Part shown: positions 28,516-37,966 of the stretch, one piece after another
Layout of the letters: every line of letters starts with the position of its first letter
Numbering within the stretch: position 1 is the first letter of the stretch
Source: Rhodoferax ferrireducens T118
GTDB lineage: Bacteria; Pseudomonadota; Gammaproteobacteria; Burkholderiales; Burkholderiaceae_C
Direction: 5' to 3'
Assembly: GCF_000013605.1 (NCBI RefSeq)
Contig: NC_007908.1
Span: 1,054,001 to 1,118,000 of the forward strand
Length of the DNA stretch: 64,000 nt
The notes under the pieces: model-generated
The model's database searches: none
Told to the model about the DNA's origin: nothing
Seen by the model: the letters and a program-made list of their open reading frames with translations, nothing else
Position numbers and translations under genes: made by a program

Positions 28516-29503
28516 ACCAGTCCAAGATTTACGCCGTACCCCCACCTGGTCAATTTGGCACTGGCCGCAACAGACTGCATCATCCGATGCAATGGATCGG
28601 TTTTCTCTGCGCGACGGGTTCCTGTGTTCATAAAAGCGGGCTCTCGCCCGCTGATCGCGCAAGCAAAGCGTTCCTGGACAAGACTCCGGACGAGACGTGG
28701 ATGCAGAAAGTAGGCACGATCTATCAGTTCAACTACCAATTAGTCGTCACGGACGGATGACCGCAGATGGCCGAGACCCGCCAAACGCCGCAGTTTCCTG
28801 AGCTACCATCGCTTTTCGGTCAATCGGATTGCTAGCCCACACCCTTGTTTACGACTTTAAAAATCGTGTCCAAATCCAGCAAGCCGAAAACCGCATGGAA
28901 GCTAGCCCAATGCTTACACGCTTACTTGCGAGGAACACTTCGACGGACTTTATTTGTTCCAGTTATTCTGAGCAATTAAAGTCGTAAACAGGCACCCAAC
29001 ATCCATGCGGGTTTGCGGCGTGGCAAATTGACAACACGTCGATTTAAAGTCGTAAACAGCTTTACACCATTTGGCACAACGATTGGGTTTTGTGGCGGCT
29101 GGACTTGGCAATTTTAACGCTTCGGCTGCCGTAAACCGGTCCGTCATCGCTGGCTCTAATGTGCCTATTGCCGACGATGACTTTCTTGAAATTCCTGCCC
29201 TATACCAGCCATTGGACCCAACAAGTGATGCTCACCGGATTGACGGCGGAGTTCCATAAAGCTGCCCTTCAATCCAACTCGACAGATTCACATTGCCGAC
29301 ATTGGCGGCGAAAAAGCCTGCGGCAAGTGTGCAGCGGAACCGGTCGGTCGCGACGAAGCCTGGGATTGCGATGATTTCCCGTAACCGGTCATTGCCGTCG
29401 CGGGTCCAATTTCATCATTTTCCCGGCCTCAAAACTCGGAACCAGTCATTCGAGGGTGACGATCAGTTTTCGGCGATGTCCGTCGGCAACGCAGCGTAAA
29501 GAG
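28516..29503. other. Long non-coding stretch with decayed sequence
   Basis: Nearly 1 kb after the MFS gene with no frame that looks like protein. It holds the terminal-repeat element at 28846-29058 and several degenerate ACCGGTCATT-like words (29120-29470) that recur in other intergenic regions of the window. Together with the broken IS66 gene on its right it looks like a site of repeated insertion and decay. Confidence 0.6.
28846..29058. mobile_element. MITE-like element, copy A, with perfect 16-bp terminal inverted repeats
   Basis: Begins TGTTTACGACTTTAAA (28846-28861) and ends with its exact reverse complement (29043-29058); length 213 bp. A third copy of the core TAAAGTCGTAAAC lies inside at 28977-28989. 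No protein is encoded and no clear target duplication flanks it (accct / gcttt). An extended part shares an AACCCGCATGGATG block with copy B at 52555-52788. The TGT ends plus repeated internal sites resemble the ends of Tn7-like transposons, whose TnsB sites contain AATAAAGTCTTAAACT. Confidence 0.75.
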
Positions 29504-30064
29504 TCACTCACGACAGACCGCTTTCCGGCTGCCCACCGATGCTCCCAGTGTAGAGCGCGGTAGTGCGACACCCGCACGATCAAAGATGGCATCCTGGCGG
29601 TAAAGCGTTAGATGATCGATAAACTTGGCCACCAGCACCTGGGTCAGCAAACCGGTGATGGGGATGTACTTGTCGATGATGTGCGCATCCACCGAGGCCT
29701 GGATCAGGGTTTGGCACTTTGCACACGCCCATTTGCTGCGCACATGGCGCTCGACACTGAAGACGCCAGGCTGGTAGTCCAGCTTCTCGGCGACATCTTC
29801 ACCGTTGCGTTTCATCTGACAGCCGCAACTGCAGGTAGTGGCGTTGGGTTCGTGGTGGATCTAGATTCCTGGCAGGTTGGCTGGCAATGGCTGGCGTTTG
29901 GGTTGACCCTTGACCCGTACAGGCTTATCGTCCGAGGTGAGCTGTTCGATCTCGTCGCTCACCGCTTGCATGTCCTCATCAAGCGTTTCGTCGAGCAGGC
30001 TTCTTTGCTCGGCGCTGAAGCGCTTGCTTTGCGCGGCAAACTTCGGGCGCTTGAGATAATGCCG
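29504..30064 (-). pseudogene. IS66-family transposase remnant (TnpC N-terminal half), with internal stop
   Basis: The minus-strand reading gives RHYLKRPKFAAQSKRFSAEQ, then a helical stretch, VKGQPKRQPLPANLPGI, a TAG at 29861-29863, IHHEPNATTCSCGCQMKR and DYQPGVFSVERHVRSKWAC. These are the N-terminal helices, linker and CxC zinc-binding part of the IS66 TnpC transposase, with LVAKFIDHLTLYRQDAIFDR just before the catalytic domain. The nonsense codon falls between the linker and the zinc segment; a TAA at 30065-30067 and loss of homology after about 29525 remove both ends. It cannot encode an active transposase. Confidence 0.88.
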
Positions 30065-30115
30065 TTACCGGAAAATGGGGAGTCCCTCCGTATTTGACTT
30101 ATCCGTCGGTGATTT

Positions 30116-31558
30116 TTAGCAGGAAATATAGGTTGTTCTCACCGTAGTGAAGAACTCCTGCGCATAACGGCCCTGCTCACGCGAGCCGTAGCTCGAGCCC
30201 TTGCGGCCGCCAAAGGGCACGTGGTAGTCGACACCGGCGGTCGGCAGGTTCACCATCACCATGCCGGCCTGGCTGTGGCGCTTGAAGTGGCTCGCGTATT
30301 TGAGCGAGGTGGTGGCAATGCCGCTTGAGAGGCCATAGGGTGTGTTGTTGGCCTCTCGCAGTGCTTCCTCGTAACCCTTGACCCGGATGATGCTGGCCAC
30401 CGGGCCGAACACTTCCTCCCGGTTGATGCGCATGGCCGCCGTGGTGTCGGTCAGAAGCGCAGGCGCCAGGTAGAAGCCCTCGGCGCTGAGCTTCAGGCGT
30501 TCGCCACCGGCCACCAGCAAGCCGCCTTCGGCCTTGCCGATCTCCACGTAGCTCAGGTCTTGCTCTAGTTGGGCTCGGGAAGACACCGGTCCAATGTCGA
30601 TGCCGGCGCCCAGGGCGTCACCGATCTTGAGGCCCGCCATGCGTTGTTTCATGGCTCCAAGGAACTTGGGGTAAATGCCGTCGGTGACGATGAGCCGGCT
30701 CGCTGCCGTGCAGCGCTGGCCGGTCGAGAAGAACGCGCTTTGCACGCTGAGCTCGACCGCCTGCGCCAGGTCAGCGTCGTCCAGGATGACCTGCGGGTTC
30801 TTGCCCCCCATCTCCAGCTGCACCTTCTTGAGGTTGGCGGCGCATTGCTGGGCAATGCGATTGCCCACGCCCTGCGAGCCGGTGAAGCTGATGGCGTTGA
30901 TGCCGGGGTGGTTGACCAAGGGGTCTCCGATGACGCTGCCGCGGCCCATCACGAGGTTGAACACGCCCGCCGGGATGCCGCTGCGGCTGATGATCTCGGC
31001 CAGGGCCCAGGCACAGCCGGGCACCAGGTCCGCCGGTTTGAGCACCACGCAGTTGCCATAGGCCAGCGCCGGGGCGGTCTTCCAGGCCGGAATGGCGATA
31101 GGGAAGTTCCAGGGGGTGATCAGGCCGATCACGCCCACCGGTTCGCGGGTGATCTCGACGCTGACGCCGGAGCGTACCGAGGGCACGATTTCACCGCTCA
31201 GGCGCAGGCATTCACCGGCGAAGAACTTGAAGATATTGCCGGCACGGCTGACCTCGCCAATACCTTCGGGCAAGGTCTTGCCTTCTTCACGGGCCAGCAG
31301 GGTGCCGAGTTCTTCACGCCGGGCCAGGATCTCGGTGCCGATCTTGTCCAGCGCATCGGCTCTGGCCTGGATGTTGCCGGTGGACCAGGCGGGGAGGGCG
31401 GCTTGGGCTGCCTTGACCGCTGCATCGAGTTGCGCTGCATCGGCCTGGGTGTAGTCACCGATGACGTCGGCAATATTGGACGGATTGATGTTGGGGGCGT
31501 AGTGGGCACCCACGACCCATTGGCCGTTGATCAGGTTGTCGTGTTTTTGAATTGCCAT
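30116..31558 (-). CDS. 2-oxoglutarate semialdehyde (2,5-dioxovalerate) dehydrogenase
   Basis: NAD(P)-dependent aldehyde dehydrogenase, 480 residues, oxidising 2-oxoglutarate semialdehyde to 2-oxoglutarate, the last step of non-phosphorylative sugar-acid catabolism. The catalytic Cys283 (STGQRCTAAS) and general-base Glu249 (VQLEMGGKNP) are in place, with the cofactor motif FTGSQGVG. The assignment to this substrate rests on the gene order: it ends a run whose preceding gene is an AraD-type dehydratase that makes exactly this semialdehyde. 26 bp separate the two. Confidence 0.9.
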   Translation of the reverse strand: MAIQKHDNLINGQWVVGAHYAPNINPSNIADVIGDYTQADAAQLDAAVKAAQAALPAWSTGNIQARADALDKIGTEILARREELGTLLAREEGKTLPEGIGEVSRAGNIFKFFAGECLRLSGEIVPSVRSGVSVEITREPVGVIGLITPWNFPIAIPAWKTAPALAYGNCVVLKPADLVPGCAWALAEIISRSGIPAGVFNLVMGRGSVIGDPLVNHPGINAISFTGSQGVGNRIAQQCAANLKKVQLEMGGKNPQVILDDADLAQAVELSVQSAFFSTGQRCTAASRLIVTDGIYPKFLGAMKQRMAGLKIGDALGAGIDIGPVSSRAQLEQDLSYVEIGKAEGGLLVAGGERLKLSAEGFYLAPALLTDTTAAMRINREEVFGPVASIIRVKGYEEALREANNTPYGLSSGIATTSLKYASHFKRHSQAGMVMVNLPTAGVDYHVPFGGRKGSSYGSREQGRYAQEFFTTVRTTYISC

Positions 31559-31584
31559 GGCCGTGTGCTCTCGTTCTTGTGGAT

Positions 31585-32514
31585 TTATTTGCCCCAGCGC
31601 AGCACCATCGGATTCAGGCGCTGTGCGGTCTCGATCAGGCCCGCGCGAACCGCGGGGTGCATGGAGGGCCAGGGATGGCGCGGTGCTTCGCAGGCAATGA
31701 CGCCGCCTTCCTTCATCAGCGCCTTGGCGCTCAGGATGCCGCCCTGGCGGTTTTCATAGTTGATCAGGGGCAGCCATTGCTGGTAATGGGCGATGGCTTC
31801 TTCACGCCGACCGGCGCAATAGGCGTCCACAATCAGGCGAATGCCGTCGGGGTAAGCGCCGCCGGTCATCGCCCCGGTCGCGCCCGCGTCCAGATCGGGT
31901 AGCAGGGTGATGGCTTCTTCGCCATCCCATGGGCCCTCGATGGCAGCCCCGCCCAGGCGGATCAGTTCGCGCAGCTTGGAGGCGGCACCGGCGGTTTCGA
32001 TCTTGAAATAGGCCACCTGCTTGATCTCCGTGGCCATGCGGGCCAGAAAGGCGGCCGACAGAACAGTGCCACTGGCGGGCGCGTCCTGGATCATGATGGG
32101 AATGTCAATCGCATCCGACAGCCCGGCATAAAACTCGTAAATTCTCTCTTCGGAGACGCGAAAGGTGGCGCCGTGGTAGGGCGGCATCACCATCACCATG
32201 GCAGCGCCCAAATCCTCGGCGCGCCGGCTGCGCTGAGCGCAGACCTGGGTGCTGAAGTGGGTGGTGGTCACAATCACCGGCACCCGACCGGCCACATGCT
32301 CCAGCATGGTTCGGGTCAGCACGTCTCGCTCGTCATCCGAGAGCAAAAACTGCTCCGAGAAGTTGGCCAGCAGGCACAGGCCGTTGGAGCCGGCATCGAT
32401 CATGAAATCGACGCAACGTCTTTGGCTGGCAAGGTCAAGTTCGCCGGTTTCAGTGAATGTGGTGGGCACCACGGGAAAGACGCCCTGGAAGCGGGCTTGG
32501 GGTAAAGGGCTCAT
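31585..32514 (-). CDS. L-2-keto-3-deoxyarabonate dehydratase (AraD-type, DHDPS family)
   Basis: TIM-barrel Schiff-base aldolase-family enzyme, 309 residues, converting 2-keto-3-deoxypentonate to 2-oxoglutarate semialdehyde. Lys171 in VAYFKIETAG is the Schiff-base lysine. The motifs GSNGLCLLANFSEQFLLSD, VPVIVTTTHFST and VMPPYHGATF match the 2-keto-3-deoxyarabonate dehydratase branch and not DapA or 5-keto-4-deoxyglucarate dehydratase. Its product is the substrate of the dehydrogenase encoded 26 bp downstream. Upstream is a UxaA-family dehydratase that would supply the keto-deoxy acid. Stereochemistry of the sugar acid cannot be decided from sequence. Confidence 0.86.
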   Translation of the reverse strand: MSPLPQARFQGVFPVVPTTFTETGELDLASQRRCVDFMIDAGSNGLCLLANFSEQFLLSDDERDVLTRTMLEHVAGRVPVIVTTTHFSTQVCAQRSRRAEDLGAAMVMVMPPYHGATFRVSEERIYEFYAGLSDAIDIPIMIQDAPASGTVLSAAFLARMATEIKQVAYFKIETAGAASKLRELIRLGGAAIEGPWDGEEAITLLPDLDAGATGAMTGGAYPDGIRLIVDAYCAGRREEAIAHYQQWLPLINYENRQGGILSAKALMKEGGVIACEAPRHPWPSMHPAVRAGLIETAQRLNPMVLRWGK

Positions 32515-32580
32515 AAAGGGGACTAAAGTGGTGTTGACGATGGGGCGCTGGCGAGTTACACACGGAAGCGCGCGGGGTCA

Positions 32581-34110
32581 TTAGGTGATGACGCTTAACT
32601 GCCAGGGAACGAATTCGTTTTGGCCATAACCGTGCAATTCGCTGCGCGACTGCCTTCCGGATGCGGTTTCCAGCATCATCTGGAAGAAGCGCTGTCCCAA
32701 TTCGGCAATCGTGGCGCTGCCGTCAAGCACATCGCCACAGTTAATATCCATATCATCGGCCTGGCGCTGCCATAGAGCAGTGTTGGTGGCCAACTTCAGT
32801 GACGGCGTGGGCGCGCAGCCATACGCCGAGCCGCGGCCGGTGGTAAAGCAGATGAGGTTGGCACCTCCTGCCACCTGGCCGGTCGCAGAGATCGGGTCAT
32901 AGCCCGGCGTGTCCATAAACACCAGGCCCTGGGCGCGCACTGGCTGGGCGTATTCATACACCTCTACCAGGTTGGTGGATCCGCCCTTGGCAATGCCACC
33001 GAGCGATTTTTCCAACACAGTGGTCAACCCGCCGGCCTTGTTGCCCGAAGAGGGGTTGTTGTCCATAGACGCACCATTGCGTTTACAGTGGTCTTCCCAC
33101 CAGCGAATACGCTGCACCAGCTTCTCACCCACAGCCGGGGTCACTGCTCGGCGTGTTAACAAATGCTCGGCGCCATATATCTCCGGAGTCTCGGAAAGAA
33201 TGGCCGTGCCGCCCTGGCGCACCAGCAGGTCCACCGCAGCCCCCAGCACCGGATTGGCTGAAATGCCGGAATAGCCATCGGATCCACCGCATTGCAGGCC
33301 GACCACAAGATGACTGGCTGAGACTGTCTGGCGCTGCACCGCATTCGCAGCCGGCAGCATTTCTTGGATGCGGTCAATGCCGTGTTGAATGGTTTTGACC
33401 GTGCCGCCTGTGTCCTGAATGGTGAAGGTATGTAGCCTCACGTTTTCCTTGAGACCCTGGGTAGCCAGCAAGTCGGAGATCTGGTTGGTCTCACATCCCA
33501 AGCCGATAATAAGCACGCTTGCAAAGTTGGCATGGCAGGCGTACCCCCCCAATGTGCGCTGCAATACGGCCAGCCCTTCCCCTTGCGGATCAATCGCGCA
33601 ACCTACGCCGTGTGTGAGTGCGACCACGCCGTCCACGTTCGGATAGGCAGCCAGGGCCTCGGGATGGATGTCGCGCCGAAAGTGGTCTGCAATAGCACGG
33701 GCTACAGTGGCCGAGCAGTTCACCGAGGTCAGAATGCCGATGTAGTTGCGGGTGGCAACGCGGCCATCGCCCCGCACAATGCCCTGGAAGAATGCCGCTT
33801 CGGTTGCTGGCACGGTGTCCACTGATTCCTTGCCGTAAGCGTAGTCTCGGTTGAAGTCACCAATGGATAGATTGTGTACATGCACATGCTGCCCGGCCAT
33901 AATGGGGCGACTGGCAAATCCAATGATTTGTCCATAGCGTCGCACCGCTTCGCCCTCTGCAATATTCCGGGTAGCCATTTTGTGACCGGCCGGAATGAGC
34001 CCTTGGACAGTGACAGATTCCTGAGCAATCAATGTTCCCGAAATCAGTTGATTGCGCGCAATCACCACATCGTCATTGATGTGCAATCGAATGGCTGCTG
34101 GTGCGTTCAT
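32581..34110 (-). CDS. UxaA-family sugar-acid dehydratase (altronate/galactarate dehydratase-like)
   Basis: Iron-dependent sugar-acid dehydratase, 509 residues from the ATG at 34110 (GTGGAG upstream is its ribosome site; the frame is open 4 codons further). An N-terminal SAF-like domain (about 1-95) is followed by the UxaA/GarD catalytic part with VATRNYIGILTSVNCSATVA, THGVGCAIDPQGEG, GLGCETNQIS, VGLQCGGSDGYSG and MDNNPSSGNKAGGLTT. It removes water from an aldonate or aldarate to give a 2-keto-3-deoxy acid. In this operon the next enzyme acts on keto-deoxypentonate, so a pentonate may be the substrate instead of altronate or galactarate; that is inference. Confidence 0.88.
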   Translation of the reverse strand: MNAPAAIRLHINDDVVIARNQLISGTLIAQESVTVQGLIPAGHKMATRNIAEGEAVRRYGQIIGFASRPIMAGQHVHVHNLSIGDFNRDYAYGKESVDTVPATEAAFFQGIVRGDGRVATRNYIGILTSVNCSATVARAIADHFRRDIHPEALAAYPNVDGVVALTHGVGCAIDPQGEGLAVLQRTLGGYACHANFASVLIIGLGCETNQISDLLATQGLKENVRLHTFTIQDTGGTVKTIQHGIDRIQEMLPAANAVQRQTVSASHLVVGLQCGGSDGYSGISANPVLGAAVDLLVRQGGTAILSETPEIYGAEHLLTRRAVTPAVGEKLVQRIRWWEDHCKRNGASMDNNPSSGNKAGGLTTVLEKSLGGIAKGGSTNLVEVYEYAQPVRAQGLVFMDTPGYDPISATGQVAGGANLICFTTGRGSAYGCAPTPSLKLATNTALWQRQADDMDINCGDVLDGSATIAELGQRFFQMMLETASGRQSRSELHGYGQNEFVPWQLSVIT

Positions 34111-34166
34111 AGAGAACTCCACTTAACTGGGCTAAGCTCGGCCTGTAGCACGGCGAGATGCATCAT

Positions 34167-35045
34167 CTAAACAGCCTTCACCAAGTTAGGCAGGTAGCTG
34201 TCACCCAAATCCTGGTCAACAGCGTTAACGAGCACATCAAGCAGGCTGGACGAAAGCGAATTCTTGGCCTCCGTTGCGCCCAGCATATTGTTGAAATAGC
34301 CAATGTCCTTGTAGGCGTTATTGATCGAGAATTTCATGCCGGCATAGTTCTCCCTGAGGATTTCCGCCACCGTCGCCTGCAGAAGTCCACCTTGAAGCGG
34401 GCCTTTGCTCATCAAGTCATACATAGCTTGGCGTGATACGCCAACCTGATCACAAGCTCGTAGCGCTTCAGTAAGCAATGCGGCGGTACCAACCACTGCA
34501 AAGTTATTAATCAACTTGAGCTTTTGCGCCGAAATCACCTCTCCCACATGAATGATGTTCTCGCAAAAGGCCTGAAGCACCGGACGGATATGCTCCAGCA
34601 ACTGCGGGGTTGCACCTACCATCACGTTGAGCTTCCCCGCCTCAGCTTCTGCAGGTGTGCGCCCCAGAGGGGCATCCACGAATAGAGCACCTGCCTCCAG
34701 CAACGCCGCATTGATGATGGCGCTGGAACTGGGCTGGCTAGTGGAACAATCAATCACAATTTGCCCTGGACGGATGGATTGGAGAATCCCCTGGTCACGG
34801 TTCATCAATGACTCAACTTGCGGAGATCCGGTCACGCAGAGCATGACCACATCAGAGGCATCAACCAGTTCAGCCACACTTTTAGATTCGTTGGCACCCA
34901 GACTCACCAGGCTATCCACGGGTGCACGGTTAACGTTCCCCATAACGGTTAATGCAAATCCATTTTTAAGGAGATTGCGCCCGATCCCATGACCCATCAA
35001 CCCTAAGCCAATCAAGCCAATCCGTAAGGACGTGTTACTTTGCAT
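34167..35045 (-). CDS. Beta-hydroxyacid dehydrogenase (3-hydroxyisobutyrate / tartronate-semialdehyde reductase family)
   Basis: NAD(P)-dependent dehydrogenase of 292 residues. The N-terminal Rossmann motif GLIGLGLMGHGIGRNL, DCSTSQPSSS (substrate-binding), DAPLGRTPAEAEAGKLNVMVG and the catalytic-lysine region AQKLKLINNFAVVG define the family. It has no close match to one named enzyme that I can assert. In the operon it follows the binding protein by 53 bp, so it probably interconverts a hydroxy acid and an oxo acid in the same sugar-acid pathway. Confidence 0.87.
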   Translation of the reverse strand: MQSNTSLRIGLIGLGLMGHGIGRNLLKNGFALTVMGNVNRAPVDSLVSLGANESKSVAELVDASDVVMLCVTGSPQVESLMNRDQGILQSIRPGQIVIDCSTSQPSSSAIINAALLEAGALFVDAPLGRTPAEAEAGKLNVMVGATPQLLEHIRPVLQAFCENIIHVGEVISAQKLKLINNFAVVGTAALLTEALRACDQVGVSRQAMYDLMSKGPLQGGLLQATVAEILRENYAGMKFSINNAYKDIGYFNNMLGATEAKNSLSSSLLDVLVNAVDQDLGDSYLPNLVKAV

Positions 35046-35098
35046 TCTGTGGTTCCGTTTGTGAATAGTGTCTAGGTGCTCAAAGCCTCAGTAATGTC

Positions 35099-35896
35099 TT
35101 ACTTGGGCATGAATTGGCTCATGTCAGGCAAGGGGAATCCCACGGCCTCTTTGTACGAATTGCTCAGGCGACCGTTCTTCAGGTTAGCCATCACCCACTG
35201 ATTGGTCCAGTTCAGTAGTGACGTGTCTTCCTTACGAATGCCAATGCCGTGGGGAAGAATGCCAATGGAGAGCTTCGACTCTACCTGCTTCTCGGGGCTT
35301 TGCTTGGCAATGTTGGGTAGCAGCTCCTTCGAGCCGCCCAGTGCATCTACTTGTCCCGACAACAGGGCCACTACGTTGGACGCATCGTCATCGAAGCGTA
35401 CCGGTATCATGCCTTCGGGGGCGATGGGCTTGAGCAGGTTTTCCTGGAGATTGCCGCGGACCAGGCCAATACGTTTGCCTGCGAGGTCCTGCAACTTGGT
35501 GATTTGGACTGATTTGGGCGCCAGAATCACTGACTCCGAAACACTGTAGGGAACGCTGAAGTCAATCACTTTCTTGCGTTCTGGCGTGATACTGAACGAG
35601 GAGATGACCATGTCCACCTTGCCGGTCAGGAGATAAGGGACACGGTTGGGTCCGGTCAGTTGAACAATTTCCAATTCCACGCCCAGATCTTTGGCCAGCA
35701 TCTTCGCCGCAGACACATCAGACCCCATAGGTTTCATTGCAGCGTCCATGCTGCCAAAGGGTGCAAAGGTCAGATCGATGCCGACGAGTACCTTATTTCT
35801 CTGCTTGATGTTGGCCAAGGTGTCGGCCTGCACAGATGTGCATATGGCTACCAGGGCAATTGCCAATGCGGAAATGATTTTTTTTGATTGAATCAT
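35099..35896 (-). CDS. Polar-amino-acid-type ABC transporter substrate-binding protein
   Basis: 265-residue periplasmic receptor (family 3). The signal peptide covers about residues 1-24 (SALAIALVAICTSVQA). Family motifs: VLVGIDLTFAPFGSMDAA, GVELEIVQLTGPNRVPYLLTGK, KVDMVISSFSITPERKKVIDF and PYSVSESVIL. Receptors of this type usually bind glutamine, histidine or opines, but the operon is for sugar acids, so the ligand may be an acidic sugar. The ATPase gene lies nine bases upstream. Confidence 0.9.
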   Translation of the reverse strand: MIQSKKIISALAIALVAICTSVQADTLANIKQRNKVLVGIDLTFAPFGSMDAAMKPMGSDVSAAKMLAKDLGVELEIVQLTGPNRVPYLLTGKVDMVISSFSITPERKKVIDFSVPYSVSESVILAPKSVQITKLQDLAGKRIGLVRGNLQENLLKPIAPEGMIPVRFDDDASNVVALLSGQVDALGGSKELLPNIAKQSPEKQVESKLSIGILPHGIGIRKEDTSLLNWTNQWVMANLKNGRLSNSYKEAVGFPLPDMSQFMPK

Positions 35897-35905
35897 GATG
35901 TCTCC

Positions 35906-36643
35906 TTACTTGATTTCGCTGTTAATGAATCGGTTCAGTTCTTCGGTTTTCGGATGGGCAAACAGCTCCTTGGGGGAGCCGATTTCCCAGACCTTGCCAG
36001 CGTGCATGAACACCAACACGTCGGCCACCTTTTTTGCAAATGCCATCTCATGGGTTACTAAAGTCATCGTCATGCCTTCGCGGGCCAGGTTTTCCATGGT
36101 GCGCAGCACCTCGCCGGTCAACTCGGGATCCAGGGCCGAGGTGACTTCGTCAAACAGAATCAGCTCTGGCATCATGGCCAGCGACCGGGCAATGGCAACC
36201 CGCTGTTGTTGACCGCCGGACAACATTTCGGGATAAGCCTCCAGCTTTTCCGCCATACCGACCTGCTGCAGCACCTTCGAGGCAATGGCATTAGCTTCGG
36301 CAAGAGACATTTTTTTGATATTGGTCAGCGCAAGAGTCACGTTGCGCTTGACTGTCAGATGTGGGAATAGGTTGTAGCCTTGAAACACAATCCCCACGCG
36401 CTGGCGCAAACGCAGCAAGTCCTTACTTGCCAGTCCGTTCAATTCGGTTTCGCAGACCCGGATAGATCCAGAATCTATTTTTTCCAGACCATTTAGACAG
36501 CGCAACAGAGTGCTTTTGCCGGAACCGCTACGCCCGATGATGGCAACCACCTGCCCACGCTCAATCTCAAGAGATACGCCATTGAGCACATGGTTTTGGC
36601 CGAAGCGCTTGTGGACGTTCTCCACATTAACGATGTGCGACAT
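35906..36643 (-). CDS. GlnQ-type ABC transporter ATPase
   Basis: 245-residue ATPase of the amino-acid-type importer. Walker A GRSGSGKST, signature LSGGQQQRVAIARSL, Walker B LILFDEVTSALDPEL and H-loop LVTHEMAFAKKVAD are complete. Its start (36643) overlaps the end of the permease gene by 17 bp. It would power the permeases at 36627 and 37283. Confidence 0.93.
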   Translation of the reverse strand: MSHIVNVENVHKRFGQNHVLNGVSLEIERGQVVAIIGRSGSGKSTLLRCLNGLEKIDSGSIRVCETELNGLASKDLLRLRQRVGIVFQGYNLFPHLTVKRNVTLALTNIKKMSLAEANAIASKVLQQVGMAEKLEAYPEMLSGGQQQRVAIARSLAMMPELILFDEVTSALDPELTGEVLRTMENLAREGMTMTLVTHEMAFAKKVADVLVFMHAGKVWEIGSPKELFAHPKTEELNRFINSEIK

Positions 36644-37271
36644 TCAGAGACCTTTCTAGCTTTTTGCTCAATAGAGATAGCGGGAAGCACAGTCCAAAGT
36701 AAAACAGTGCAACCAGCAAAAATACGGAAAACGGTTTGAACGTGGTGTTATTGAGAATTTGTCCTGCTCGTGCCAGTTCGATAAACCCTACAGTTGATGC
36801 CAACGAAGTGTTCTTCACCAGCTGCACCAGAAATCCCACGGTGGGCGGTGTAGCTATCCGAAAGGCCTGCGGAATAATGACCAGACGCAACTGCTGGTAT
36901 CGGTTAAAGCCCAGGCTGCCGGAGGCTTCCCATTGGGGTTTTGGAACTGTCTGAATGCATCCACGCCAAATCTCACCCAAGTAGGCCGCGCTATAAAGCG
37001 AGAACGCAACCACGACAGTGACAAATGGACTGGGGTTAAAGCCGGCAATACTGAAGCCGAAATAGGCAATGAACAGCAGGACAAGTAGAGGGATGCCTTG
37101 AATCGTCTGGATGTACACAACAGAAAGGTATCGCAAGACACTATTGGGTGAGACCCTGAACAACGCAATGCAGAAGCCCAGAATACTGCCACCGATCAGC
37201 GCCATAAGCGTTAGACCCACTGTCCACAAAGCAGCCACGCCCAGATATTGAATTTGTATGCCTGAAATCAT
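36627..37271 (-). CDS. GlnP-type ABC transporter permease 2
   Basis: 214 residues from the ATG at 37271; the frame is open for 23 more codons, but those overlap the preceding gene and are not hydrophobic. Five or so membrane helices. VVYIQTIQGIPLLVLLFI and the coupling loop EASGSLGFNRYQQLRLVIIP (EAAxxLG family) are typical of amino-acid permeases. A TGGAGA ribosome site precedes the start. Pairs with the gene 11 bp upstream. Confidence 0.9.
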   Translation of the reverse strand: MISGIQIQYLGVAALWTVGLTLMALIGGSILGFCIALFRVSPNSVLRYLSVVYIQTIQGIPLLVLLFIAYFGFSIAGFNPSPFVTVVVAFSLYSAAYLGEIWRGCIQTVPKPQWEASGSLGFNRYQQLRLVIIPQAFRIATPPTVGFLVQLVKNTSLASTVGFIELARAGQILNNTTFKPFSVFLLVALFYFGLCFPLSLLSKKLERSLNVAHR

Positions 37272-37282
37272 GCTGTCTCCAC

Positions 37283-37966
37283 TTAAGAAGAAGGACCAAG
37301 CACCCGCGTGCTGGTAAAGCACAGCTTTCCGACGACCCAAAAGATCATGCGGAAGACAAATGAGAGAGCCAGATAAATCGCCCCCACCAACAGATAAACC
37401 TCAAAGCTGCGGAACGTCTCCGACTGCACGATGTTTGCGACACCGGTTAATTCTTCGGCCGAGATTTGCGAGGTGATGCTGGTGGACAGCATGAGCAACA
37501 CAAATTGACTGGTCAGCGCCGGATACACCTTTTCGATTGCGGGCAACAACATCACATGCCAGTAAATGGCGGGCCAGCCCATGCCTAGGGACTCTGCCGC
37601 CTCGATCTGACCCTTGTGGGTGGCATCCAGCCCGGCCCGCATGATTTCGCAGGTGTATGCGCCGGCATTCAGGGTCAGCGCGAGTGCTGCACAAAATTCT
37701 GCACTCAAACGAATACCCAGGGTGGAAAGTCCAAAAAACACCAAAAAAGCCTGGACGAGAAACGGTGTGTTGCGGATTGCCTCCACGTAGACCGAGACGA
37801 TGCCATTGAGTACCGGCAACTTTTGGTGCCGCACGATAGCGGACAGGGTCCCTAGCACAAAGCCAAAGACGATGCCCGCCGCAGACAGTTCAGCGGTGTA
37901 CTTTAGGCCGCTTAGCAGTCGAGGCCATGCAGCAAGTACATCCGAAAATTCAAATACGTAAGTCAT
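37283..37966 (-). CDS. GlnP-type ABC transporter permease 1
   Basis: 227 residues from the ATG at 37966 (an in-frame GTG at 37990 would add eight polar residues). About five membrane segments. VSVYVEAIRNTPFLVQAFLV and the EAA-type loop AAESLGMGWPAIYWHVMLLP identify it as a polar-amino-acid permease. It is the first gene of the minus-strand operon that runs to 30116, and its start faces the divergent GntR gene across about 245 bp. Confidence 0.9.
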   Translation of the reverse strand: MTYVFEFSDVLAAWPRLLSGLKYTAELSAAGIVFGFVLGTLSAIVRHQKLPVLNGIVSVYVEAIRNTPFLVQAFLVFFGLSTLGIRLSAEFCAALALTLNAGAYTCEIMRAGLDATHKGQIEAAESLGMGWPAIYWHVMLLPAIEKVYPALTSQFVLLMLSTSITSQISAEELTGVANIVQSETFRSFEVYLLVGAIYLALSFVFRMIFWVVGKLCFTSTRVLGPSS

